This document shows positions 1-8,470 of a DNA stretch of 64,000 nt, one piece after another. The stretch is from assembly GCF_000304475.1 (NCBI RefSeq), contig NC_018947.1, forward strand, positions 448,453-512,452. Direction: 5' to 3'. Each line of letters starts with the position of its first letter. Within the stretch, counting starts at the first letter, position 1. The notes below the pieces were generated by a model. The model had not been told where the DNA came from, ran no database searches, and was given only the letters and a program-made list of their open reading frames with translations. The position numbers and the translations under genes were made by a program. This stretch comes from Kazachstania africana CBS 2517 (Eukaryota; Ascomycota; Saccharomycetes; Saccharomycetales; Saccharomycetaceae).

Positions 1-1078
1 TCGTCTTCGCTGAAGCAGCATCATAAAAATCTTTGAATGAATGACTAAAATCTTTAATGTCCTTCAATCTTTGGAGGCCCTCTTGAGGCACATATTCTCG
101 TAAAGAAAGCAGAGCTCTTTGGGAAAGTACATTGTTTACCATTTGCTTTGTAGAACTTACATACGGCTGTTTGAGAAGATGTAATGCTTCACCTTTTTTT
201 TCTATAAAATCATGATGTATATCACGAAAATATAGTTCATCGATGTTTTTAATATTCTGTGGTAATATATCTATTTCTAGCAAACCGTTTCCCATTCTTG
301 GGAAAGCCTTTTCATCTAAGACATTCCGTTCTTTATCACAAAAGTGGGTTAAAAAGGTATCGAGCTCTTCGTTTCGCATCAAATCATCAATGTCCAATAT
401 ACTATTGAGGATAGGGTCTCTAAAATAGCAGTTGTTCAAATGTATCCATGAACACCCAAAGAGATTAAAATCCATTGAAAATTGAAGTAGATATGGGATG
501 TGAGATTCAAAAGTCTCCCTAGCAGTAGCAAAAATGGCTTTGTCCCTAATTAAATCTGAGAGCCTATTCGAATAAGACGGGTTCAATAGCGTTATTTTGT
601 AGAATAAGGTGTAACCCATATTGAACCCGTAAAATGGAATACCTTTTATCAGCGAGACATTTGCAATATAATTCAATCCTCTGATATGTTCTATATCATT
701 TCCTACCTCATTTACAGTAGGTTTATTCCCTCTGCCCTTCTTTTTAACTAGTTCAGTCATCTTTCTTTCAAGTAGCAGATGCAAATTGGTGCATTTTTGT
801 GATATTTCTGTAAGTGAATCTGATTCATTGCCATCATATTTCACAAAAATGTAAGGAAAGACGCCATGAATATGACATAAAACCTGATGTCCTGTTGGGA
901 GAAATCCATAAACTCGTATTGATGGGACGAAATTGAACTGACTCATTGGTAAACTGTCGCCATGTTTCCTATCAAGTATTGTTGGCCTGTTCATGTAAAA
1001 GTCATAATTATTCATTTGCACATGGATCAAGTCCGGGGCTAAACTGGAACTGTTTATGCTTGAATTGACACTTGACAT
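1..1078 (-). CDS. REV3: DNA polymerase zeta catalytic subunit, N-terminal part (runs off window)
   Basis: Translating the minus strand from the ATG at 1078 gives about 359 codons with no stop up to the window edge, so only the N-terminal part is present. Residues such as LPTGHQVLCHIHGVFPYIF, KGIPFYGFNMGYTLFYKI, SLLQFSMDFNLFGCSWI-like text and GNGLLEIDILPQ match the N-terminal domain of Rev3. Rev3 is the B-family polymerase that, with Rev7, carries out error-prone translesion synthesis. The polymerase palm motifs lie outside the window. Its neighbour SET6 is on the same strand, as in S. cerevisiae, but ATG29, which lies between them there, is absent. An ACGCGT (MCB-like) element sits at 1359-1364, about 280 bp upstream. 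Family identity is strong; the exact N-terminus is inferred from the first well-aligned ATG. Confidence 0.93.
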   Translation of the reverse strand, partial: MSSVNSSINSSSLAPDLIHVQMNNYDFYMNRPTILDRKHGDSLPMSQFNFVPSIRVYGFLPTGHQVLCHIHGVFPYIFVKYDGNESDSLTEISQKCTNLHLLLERKMTELVKKKGRGNKPTVNEVGNDIEHIRGLNYIANVSLIKGIPFYGFNMGYTLFYKITLLNPSYSNRLSDLIRDKAIFATARETFESHIPYLLQFSMDFNLFGCSWIHLNNCYFRDPILNSILDIDDLMRNEELDTFLTHFCDKERNVLDEKAFPRMGNGLLEIDILPQNIKNIDELYFRDIHHDFIEKKGEALHLLKQPYVSSTKQMVNNVLSQRALLSLREYVPQEGLQRLKDIKDFSHSFKDFYDAASAKT

Positions 1079-1461
1079 TTTCGCTCATCATTAGAGAATG
1101 TACAGTCTTCTTCTTTGTTGATATATGAGTTGCTTTAATAAATAGGTCATTGAACTTCTCATATTCTTTCATTTTCATATATTCATTTTCTTGCTGTACG
1201 GCGCTACTATATTATAAATTAGGTACCTGACAAGCATTAAATAAAGTCCTGTATTGGGCAAATTAAATCTTATTGAACTCGACTGGCTCTAAGAAGTCCT
1301 TATAATCAGTTAGAAACATCCACAAACCGCCATAGTTTTAAAGAATGAATTGCAGCCCACGCGTAATACTGTCACGATATATCTGAAATACGTGTAAAAT
1401 ATGCATGAAAGATGTATAAAATATGTATAAAACATAAAGTCTGTATTATTTGAGCAGCGAG
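1079..1461. other. Intergenic, REV3 upstream / SET6 3' end
   Basis: 383 bp AT-rich region. It holds an ACGCGT element at 1359-1364 and a short imperfect AT-rich repeat near 1395-1435. No gene is seen; ATG29, which occupies this interval in S. cerevisiae, is not present. Confidence 0.6.
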
Positions 1462-2577
1462 TCAGCCGTCGCTCAACTCTTTTAGGCACTTTTGGCAGCC
1501 ACAATCGAAAAACCAGCCATTTCTCATAAATTCACGGCGCTCAGTAAGAGGAAGATTCAGAGTTCCTGCATAATTTATAGACAATTCTTCCCCCACTTTG
1601 ACATCTCTATTGAGAATGAAATCCATTATACGCCCATTCCGAGTTTTTGTGATATTGGGATCACATGAATGGTTGAAATATGACGCCCTTGGGAGCACCC
1701 AGTAACCATAGCATTCTCTACTTTCAAGAGATTCGTCCTCCTGCCAGAGGCCAAAGGAGTTTGCATACTCAGAACCCAAAATATGCCTGAAACTGTCCGT
1801 GCTCAAATGGCATTTCAAATTATTCGGCAGTAAAATATACAGAGTGTTGAAAACTGATTCTTGAAAATGTAAAAGAATTGGAAATTTAGAAATCTTTTCT
1901 AATTCATTGGATTGAAGATGCTGAAAACTTTTCATAGTCAAGGAGTCTTCAGAAAAGTTACTAAGTCTATACAGTGAGCTACAGACAAATCTGCAGCATG
2001 AGTACTCGTCCTCTGATATTACCGGTAATTTATTCAACCGTTTACTGGACTTTATCTTTTCAATAGAGAGAATCCATGATTTTGTGATTTTATCCCATTG
2101 AGAATCGATAATTTCTTTAGATATAGTGACCGAGTTAAGTTCAGCTTCCTTATCATCATCAGAATTGTGTCTTTTAAGCATAGAATGAAATGAGGTTAGC
2201 AAAATCTCATAACTTTCTATTAGGTCTATAATATTCGGCAGATGTAAAAATTCACCACAGCATTCCTCACTACAGAACCAAAGTCCAGCACCTTGGAATT
2301 TTTTCATATTTATATCAATCTTGCGATTACTCATCTGAATTAACGACTCAACTGAAGTTTTATCCAGCTTGAATTTCATTGTTTTACCGTATGAGTATGC
2401 ATAACAATAACAACAAACTTCTTTCCTGAATTCGTAGGACACACATGATCCTGTATAGTCGTCAATTTCCAGCACTCTCGTACCTTTCGGTATATCTTCT
2501 TTAGCAAAGCATGCTCTACCTCCCCAGGCTGTTTGCTTAATTTCAAAGAGGGGACCTTCGTGTTCGTCGACAGTCAT
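1462..2577 (-). CDS. SET6: SET domain protein Set6
   Basis: 371 aa from the ATG at 2577, close to the roughly 370 aa of S. cerevisiae Set6. The split SET architecture is visible. An N-terminal SET segment lies at about residues 10-48. A cysteine cluster (C55, C56, C58, then C102, C106, C107) resembles a MYND-type zinc insert. The catalytic core NHSCDPN starts near residue 302, followed by the GEELSINYAG motif. A post-SET CGCQKC cluster (about 359-364) ends the protein. The SMYD-like layout suggests a protein lysine methyltransferase; the substrate is not evident from sequence. It lies between REV3 and MLH3 on the same strand, the same order as YPL167C-YPL164C. Confidence 0.92.
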   Translation of the reverse strand: MTVDEHEGPLFEIKQTAWGGRACFAKEDIPKGTRVLEIDDYTGSCVSYEFRKEVCCYCYAYSYGKTMKFKLDKTSVESLIQMSNRKIDINMKKFQGAGLWFCSEECCGEFLHLPNIIDLIESYEILLTSFHSMLKRHNSDDDKEAELNSVTISKEIIDSQWDKITKSWILSIEKIKSSKRLNKLPVISEDEYSCCRFVCSSLYRLSNFSEDSLTMKSFQHLQSNELEKISKFPILLHFQESVFNTLYILLPNNLKCHLSTDSFRHILGSEYANSFGLWQEDESLESRECYGYWVLPRASYFNHSCDPNITKTRNGRIMDFILNRDVKVGEELSINYAGTLNLPLTERREFMRNGWFFDCGCQKCLKELSDG

Positions 2578-2818
2578 CAAATATGTTAAGCTAGCAAACT
2601 AAATTACTGGGTTTATGCAGTACTGAAATATACTAATTATAGTAGCGATGAGATCGATCTACAGTTTTTTTCATTTTTGTAAAAAAAAAAAAAAAAACTA
2701 GCTAGAAGAGAAATTGAACACAAGACCTGATTTACATGATATATTTGAAGAAAGGAGAAATGACGAATATTGACGAGTTTTATTTATTGAATGCGACAAG
2801 TACATGAGAATAGCGTAG

Positions 2819-5044
2819 TTATATGTCATAGTCGGGGTGCTGAATGTTGAAGGAGAAAGCTGTGTCTAAGATGTTGGTAGACATTTCAATTCCTGTAATT
2901 GGGACGACGGAAGGTCTTCCATGTGCACACTGAAATGGCATTTTACATGCAGTTAGATTCTTGAGCAGTATTTCACATTCATTCAAAAGTAAATTGTCAC
3001 CGAACATGATTGCAGACCTGCATGCCTTGGAATTGAAAATATCTCTTAAAAATAGTGGTATACAATTCATGTATTTCCACCACATATTATCATTGAGTGT
3101 TTCATCAGGCTTTGAACATAAAATCTTAGCTATGGGAAACTTTTTGCCCAATCTCAATGCATGGGCGTGTTCTAATAGGCCAGCTTTTAAAAAAGTGTTG
3201 TCATCATTGAATTTTTGAAATGTACACTCTGGAAGTGACAATATTACTAGCTTAGGATCCTCGTTAGGGCTCTCCTTCACATCATAATAGACACCCCATC
3301 GCTGGAATTCGCCTTTATAATGCTGTAGTAATCCTAATTCTGTAATATTTACTTCAAAGCTACAATTACTAACTGATTTTGAATACACAGTAGTGCTTAT
3401 AACCTCGAGTATAAAATCTTGTAAAAGTGCTTCTAGCTTGATTCTTTCATCGCATGCATGTTGGTCTAAGATATACAAGCCATATGAAGAGATTTTCTCT
3501 GAAGGAGACTTCAGTAAGATAAATTTATTATCAAGCTGATTAATCACTTTACATTTAATCAATTGTTCGCGAGTGATATGTAATTCTATTTCTTTTGAAT
3601 CTAAATTAGTGTTTCTATTGACATTTTTGATATCTAGCCAACAGTCTTGTTGAATATGGTGAACTTTCAAATTCTCTTTGAGTTGATTTAATTTAGCTTG
3701 ATTGAAAACGGGTTTAAATCGTTGTCGGCTTATTGCTTGATGGCTGATGCGATCTTGATTTTCAACGCTAGGACCCTTTGAAGCAATTTTGGCAAATTTC
3801 ATTTTTGTATCTAAAATACTGTAGTTTCTCTTAATGGGTAATATCAAAGGCATTGAAGCCTTGATTTCACTTCGAGATTTAGTGGGACTATTGTTCTGGT
3901 GCGCTTGGATGTCAATAGAAGCAGAATAGCCTTGGTATTTCAAAAAAGATTTAAGTACTTTTAAAACTAGGGGCTTTAGAATATGAGCAAATGACGGTTC
4001 GAATATGTGTTTTGAAGGGTCTTGTATGAGATCATTGATCGTGAGAGGACATTCCAAGTTAAGAAAAAACATTGGGTATTGATTATAAGTTTTCCCACCT
4101 GTTTTCTGGCCTGCGTTTTTTACATCATAAAGGCCAAATCCAGCAGAAGTAAACAAATTACCTATAACTTTCATAAATGAAGGGCTGCACCATTTCCTAC
4201 CGTTTATATAGATAAACTGAAATTCCTTGAATCGTATTGGTGATTTAGAAATCACACCGTTTAGTTGAAATTCTTTGAAAGAAAGTGACACTTTTTTTAG
4301 AACGTTAGATGGGATTACACTGCCATATATGTTTTTAACGATTTGAAAGTATGCTTCATAAGTGTCATCTGATTGTGTTACGGATTTCGACTCAAATAAA
4401 ATTTTTTCCTCTTTCTTTGTATTAGTGTATCGTACGGTAACTTGTAAATAGGGTTTCCTCATTAAAAGTTGAAACATGTCATCCTTTATAATGTTGCAGG
4501 TCTTGAATTCTGGGTCCTGGGAGACCATTTGTCTTCTCACGGGGAGATTATGCAGCATATTTGTGATCAGTACCGTGGTCCCAGAACTGTCCTTATTGAA
4601 TGGCTCAACCTTATATTTTGCCGAAGCATCATCATCACCTTCACACAACATCCTGGCCTCACCAGGAAACGCTCGTACCCATGTTGAGTTGTAATCTTTC
4701 GACTTGCTGTAAATAGTGATATCAGCAACCGTTGATAGGAAATGAAGGGCTTCACCTCTGAAACCGTAGGTCTGTATACTGGTCAGGTCATCTAGCTGGG
4801 CCATCTTAGAAGTATAGCTCTGGCAACCGACTAGATTCATATCCTGGGGTGAAATTCCACTCCCATTATCTGTAACCACCAGATCCAACGCATGCAGATC
4901 GAAATAGACGTCCAGGACTGTAGCATTTGCATCAACAGCATTCTGAGCCAACTCCCTAACCGCGGACGCCAGAGAAGTTACATAAACCTGACTTTGGAGC
5001 CTTCTCAGCACTTTCCCGTCCAACTTCCTTATTGTGCTGCTCAT
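2819..5044 (-). CDS. MLH3: DNA mismatch repair / meiotic crossover endonuclease subunit Mlh3
   Basis: 741 aa MutL homologue. N-terminal GHKL ATPase motifs: RELAQNAVDANA (about 30-41), DNGSGI (59-64) and GFRGEAL (94-100). The C-terminal endonuclease motif DQHACDERIKLE is intact at 527-538, with downstream ACRSAIMFGD (about 674-683) and CAHGRPS (706-712) metal-site motifs. This separates it from PMS1 and MLH1 and fits Mlh3, which pairs with Mlh1 as MutL-gamma to resolve double Holliday junctions into crossovers. The motif set implies an active nuclease. Length is close to S. cerevisiae (715 aa). The middle (about 370-500) is a poorly conserved linker, as usual in the family. Confidence 0.96.
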   Translation of the reverse strand: MSSTIRKLDGKVLRRLQSQVYVTSLASAVRELAQNAVDANATVLDVYFDLHALDLVVTDNGSGISPQDMNLVGCQSYTSKMAQLDDLTSIQTYGFRGEALHFLSTVADITIYSKSKDYNSTWVRAFPGEARMLCEGDDDASAKYKVEPFNKDSSGTTVLITNMLHNLPVRRQMVSQDPEFKTCNIIKDDMFQLLMRKPYLQVTVRYTNTKKEEKILFESKSVTQSDDTYEAYFQIVKNIYGSVIPSNVLKKVSLSFKEFQLNGVISKSPIRFKEFQFIYINGRKWCSPSFMKVIGNLFTSAGFGLYDVKNAGQKTGGKTYNQYPMFFLNLECPLTINDLIQDPSKHIFEPSFAHILKPLVLKVLKSFLKYQGYSASIDIQAHQNNSPTKSRSEIKASMPLILPIKRNYSILDTKMKFAKIASKGPSVENQDRISHQAISRQRFKPVFNQAKLNQLKENLKVHHIQQDCWLDIKNVNRNTNLDSKEIELHITREQLIKCKVINQLDNKFILLKSPSEKISSYGLYILDQHACDERIKLEALLQDFILEVISTTVYSKSVSNCSFEVNITELGLLQHYKGEFQRWGVYYDVKESPNEDPKLVILSLPECTFQKFNDDNTFLKAGLLEHAHALRLGKKFPIAKILCSKPDETLNDNMWWKYMNCIPLFLRDIFNSKACRSAIMFGDNLLLNECEILLKNLTACKMPFQCAHGRPSVVPITGIEMSTNILDTAFSFNIQHPDYDI

Positions 5045-5263
5045 GAAGTCTTAACCATTCGACTAGTTTTGTTCCCAGTGGTTTATATACAAGGTTGTTT
5101 CAGCCACAAGACCATATTTTTTTGCGAATAACATAACACATGAATTTTAAATGTACATAAATTGAATTTTATCTGAATGAGAACAGTATATAAAGTCTGT
5201 TGAGATGCTTTTGAGTGGGCCTATCGTGGTGTATAAGAGACACTAAGGCATGCAAGAGCAGAT

Positions 5264-6052
5264 CTAGTTGTAGTTTGTACCGTTTGTTGCGGCTAAAACG
5301 GTGGAATTAGCACCAGAAACGGTGGTGGAAGCACCTGCAGATTCAGTCACATATTCGGTAGTCACAGCTTGAGTTTCAGTAACGTATTCTGTGAACGTTA
5401 TAGAGGCTTCTGTAATGTAGGAAGTCACTGGGTCGGCGGTGACTGTGACATACTGGGTGCTTGGAACACAGTTATCAGCAGCAGCAGTAGAAACCGTAGT
5501 GTCAAGGGTAACCCTTTGAGTCACCTTTGTAGTAGTCTCAGCAGCAGCAGGTGTGACGTTGTCTTCTTGTACAGTAACGAGGATAGTAGAGGTAATGGTT
5601 GACGTGTAAGTCGTGGAAGCGTCGGCATACGTGGTTTCGTAAGTAGAGTAAGAGGTGCTAACGGTTGGAGTGGCAGTGGAAGTGGCGGAGTCCTCGAGGG
5701 TGACGATGATGTAGGATGTGATCGTTGAAGTGTAAGTTGTAGAAGCGTCGGTGTAGGTGGTTTCGTACTCTGTGGCACTAGAAGATAGTTGTTTCGCGTC
5801 AGCATTAACGGAAGTGTAATGTGACGAGGCAGAAGGAGTGTACCAGATGGTGTCATAGACCGTGGAAGTGATTAGAAGGGTGGTAGTTTCATCAGCGTAG
5901 GAGTATGTGGTGACTCTGTCAGATAGAGAGTATGTAGGAGTTAATGTGGTTGTCACCGGGGTTGATGACTCTGCAGAAGTGACGTTACTGTATTCAGCGG
6001 AGGCAATGGACCCAGTAAGGGCTAGTAAAGAGATAGCAGATTTGAATAACAT
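5264..6052 (-). CDS. SVS1: Secreted Ser/Thr-rich cell wall protein, Svs1-like
   Basis: 262 aa from the ATG at 6052. Residues 1-19 form a hydrophobic signal peptide ending in SIASA. The rest is extremely rich in Thr, Ser and Val, suited to heavy O-mannosylation. Two copies of a roughly 26-residue unit containing DASTTYTSTIT occur, differing at a few positions and followed by IVTL or LVTV. The C-terminus ends in Asn-glycosylation sequons without a clear GPI hydrophobic tail, like S. cerevisiae Svs1. That protein is a cell-wall/periplasmic product linked to vanadate resistance. Position between MLH3 and the YPL162C homologue supports orthology. The promoter has SBF/MBF-type sites (separate entry). 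Confidence 0.9.
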   Translation of the reverse strand: MLFKSAISLLALTGSIASAEYSNVTSAESSTPVTTTLTPTYSLSDRVTTYSYADETTTLLITSTVYDTIWYTPSASSHYTSVNADAKQLSSSATEYETTYTDASTTYTSTITSYIIVTLEDSATSTATPTVSTSYSTYETTYADASTTYTSTITSTILVTVQEDNVTPAAAETTTKVTQRVTLDTTVSTAAADNCVPSTQYVTVTADPVTSYITEASITFTEYVTETQAVTTEYVTESAGASTTVSGANSTVLAATNGTNYN

Positions 6053-6216
6053 GGCTAACAATTTGAACGGTGGTTGAGCTAGGCTTATACTGGGAATAAG
6101 AGTCTTGTATCCAGGAAAAGAATATATAACATGATGGCTACTTATATATATATATATATATGGGTGTGTATGTATCTATAATGACTTGCAAACATTCGAG
6201 GAAGATCAAACGGTGT

Positions 6217-6331
6217 CACGAAAATACTCTGGCTCGAAACAGCAAAGAAGATCAAATAAATCAACCGAGTTGATGTTTCACGTTATCGCGAAATGCCAAA
6301 TGCCAAATTTCGTGATACTTTAATTACGCGT
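6217..6331. promoter_or_regulatory. SCB/MCB cluster upstream of SVS1
   Basis: Within the 405 bp upstream of SVS1: CACGAAA at 6217-6223, CGCGAAA at 6287-6293, TTTCGTG (inverted CACGAAA) at 6308-6314 and ACGCGT at 6326-6331. These match SBF (CRCGAAA) and MBF (ACGCGT) consensus sites and lie 165-280 bp before the ATG. They predict G1/S-periodic expression. An AT dinucleotide tract at about 6143-6162 may supply the TATA element. Confidence 0.65.
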
Positions 6332-6457
6332 AAAGGCTATGAAAATGGAAAAAAACATGCATTTTCGAGGATTTAAATTCGTGAAATGTAGAGGTGTTTT
6401 AAAGATGTTACTGCAATCCGTGTAGCTTGAAACTTGGCTTTTCTTGTATACTCAGGA

Positions 6458-7312
6458 TTATGACGTGCTTCCGTACCTTGCAGTGTCTTTTGCTTGTTGA
6501 GTGTGGTACGAGGAGCAGACGCTATCCGTGCTTTGGTCCCAAATGAGGTCTTCTTCGTCTCCTCCAGCGATGAAAGTGTTTGGCTCGAAATTGTTCAAAT
6601 TGCCCAGATTTAAAGAGTGCAATTTGATAATGTTATCGACGCAACAGTACTGGAAGCAGTTCAATAGAATTGGAAATACGAACATGATGAGGAAAACTTG
6701 AAAATTGGGCCACGGATCAGCCCAGCTTAACACAATATCCGCAAACCATTCTGCCAATTGCTCGTAGTAGTTCAAAATAATGAAGATTGCGAATTTCATC
6801 ATACAGAGACCGCAAATGAAAACGACGAATTGTTTGCAAAAGGCAACGAAAAGAGGGTGTTCATCGTCATTAGAACTGTTCTTATTCTGGCGATGATGAA
6901 TCTTATGACGACTGAAATAATTTCCACTTTCAATGTTCTTCACGTTGAAAATCGAGAGCGTCTTCTCAACGAAATGTAGACTGAACCATAGAATTGGAAT
7001 CCCCACTGTGGTGTCCATGAGCAGATTTAAAAAATACCAATCGCACTGTTCATTATTATCTTTACTTCCGCCAGACCTCACCAGCAGGTTCTGTTTCTTC
7101 AATATGCTGATACCGAGATTCAACACATGTATGACAAACGATCCTCCTATTTGCTTAGTGGTATCGTAAGTCCAAACGATCAACTTCCGTCTGGGATACT
7201 CGTAGTTTCTTTTGAGCAAAAGCACCGCCACAACCAAGAGACCCATCAAGAGCTGGATGCACAGGGACACAGGCCCCAGTAACTTGCATGTACCTTGCTT
7301 CGTGGAGCCCAT
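6458..7312 (-). CDS. Multi-pass membrane protein, STIMATE family (YPL162C-like)
   Basis: 284 aa from the ATG at 7312; in-frame codons upstream are low-complexity Arg-Glu and I do not include them. About five hydrophobic segments are visible: residues ~11-32, ~50-66, ~95-118, ~165-195 and ~215-240. Family text includes GPVSLCIQLLMG at the first segment and PRRKLIVWTYD just after it, then NLLMDTTVGIPILW. This matches the uncharacterised S. cerevisiae vacuolar membrane protein YPL162C, a member of the STIMATE (TMEM110) family. Animal members regulate ER-plasma membrane contacts and calcium entry. A similar role in yeast is only a possibility. Synteny between SVS1 and PET20 agrees. Confidence 0.87.
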   Translation of the reverse strand: MGSTKQGTCKLLGPVSLCIQLLMGLLVVAVLLLKRNYEYPRRKLIVWTYDTTKQIGGSFVIHVLNLGISILKKQNLLVRSGGSKDNNEQCDWYFLNLLMDTTVGIPILWFSLHFVEKTLSIFNVKNIESGNYFSRHKIHHRQNKNSSNDDEHPLFVAFCKQFVVFICGLCMMKFAIFIILNYYEQLAEWFADIVLSWADPWPNFQVFLIMFVFPILLNCFQYCCVDNIIKLHSLNLGNLNNFEPNTFIAGGDEEDLIWDQSTDSVCSSYHTQQAKDTARYGSTS

Positions 7313-7543
7313 TACCTGTCTAAATTGACTCTCTCTCTCTCTTTCTCTCCACTTCCACCCACAGATGAGATGAGTTATTTTACCTTTCAAAGGGGACTCA
7401 AGCATAACGAATAGCCGCAAATTTTTGTTGAGAGAGAAAATTCTGCGGCTGGGTGACCCTCTAGAAAGACCCCGTTGCTATAGTGACGAATAGATTGAAT
7501 TTTAAAATAAAATAAATAAATAAGTTATATGTATTGGAGATTG

Positions 7544-8206
7544 CTATATCTTCTCCTTCTTATGCAATCTGGGTGTGCGTCTCTTCTTGGCTTTCCTCTT
7601 TGAATCGAGAATGAGCTCCAGTCTCCTTCGAAGTTCCGAGAGTTCCATGACATCGTCAGCGTTGTTCGTGAAATCGATCTCACTCGGTGGCACGAACGGT
7701 TTCAGCTTTCTTACCGTGTGGGAGGGCACGTTTCTCCATGCTCTGTGGTCATGTAGTCGGGAGAACGGTCTGCCCCATGGTGAACTAGTCGTGGATTGAT
7801 CTGGAGCCATGAGAAACTCGTACATGGTACTCGAATCGCTCTTGAGATCCATCGATAACGGTCTGTATGCTGAGAACAGCAGCTCTGTGTTCAGTTGTTT
7901 CCGGTCCATATTCGATGTCGAGGGAACTCGAGGTAACGCTGAATATTTGTATCTACGTCTTACTGGCCCAAAACCAGACTCCTCCACGCCACAGGGCATC
8001 CTTGCTAGTTCATGGTACTTGGAAGATGTCGTGATTGTAGACGATAATCTCTTGGCCTTGCGTTTAGAATGCTTCAACTGATTCTTCGAGAATATGTTCG
8101 TGTAATTGAAGAAAGCAAAAGAAGATTGGAATCGTACGAACATCTGACCTTGCGCCGTATTCGTAGACAGACGGCTCTTTAATGGAAAGGTAATCGGCAT
8201 CATCAT
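7544..8206 (-). CDS. PET20: Mitochondrial protein Pet20
   Basis: 220 aa. Three consecutive ATG codons (8206, 8203, 8200) give a basic, Ser/Thr-rich N-terminus without acidic residues that fits a mitochondrial presequence. The conserved PET20-domain block lies at about residues 70-125: CGVEESGFGPVRRRYKYSAL, then LPRVPSTSNMDRKQLNTELLF ending in SAYRPLSM. This block is shared by yeast Pet20 and Sue1. Pet20 is needed for respiratory growth and mitochondrial genome stability; its biochemical role is unknown. It lies between the YPL162C homologue and AIM44. BEM4 and CDC60, which sit here in S. cerevisiae, are absent. Confidence 0.88.
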   Translation of the reverse strand: MMMPITFPLKSRLSTNTAQGQMFVRFQSSFAFFNYTNIFSKNQLKHSKRKAKRLSSTITTSSKYHELARMPCGVEESGFGPVRRRYKYSALPRVPSTSNMDRKQLNTELLFSAYRPLSMDLKSDSSTMYEFLMAPDQSTTSSPWGRPFSRLHDHRAWRNVPSHTVRKLKPFVPPSEIDFTNNADDVMELSELRRRLELILDSKRKAKKRRTPRLHKKEKI

Positions 8207-8470
8207 TATCACTCCTCTACCTCGTTATACAACTCTGCTGCTTCTTTTCTTGATCCACTTACATAATATATTCATTCCATCAACGACAATTCAGGTTACT
8301 CAGGTAACGTTTTTCGCCTCTAAACGAAACGGAAAAAGAAAGGCATAGTGGGATTTACCCAGAAACTGAGGGCAGCGGAGTTGAAAGATGGAAGATGAGG
8401 GTAAATGAATGAATGAATGAATTGATTAATGATTGTATAATGCGCTATATATGATGGGGAGGCTCATTAT

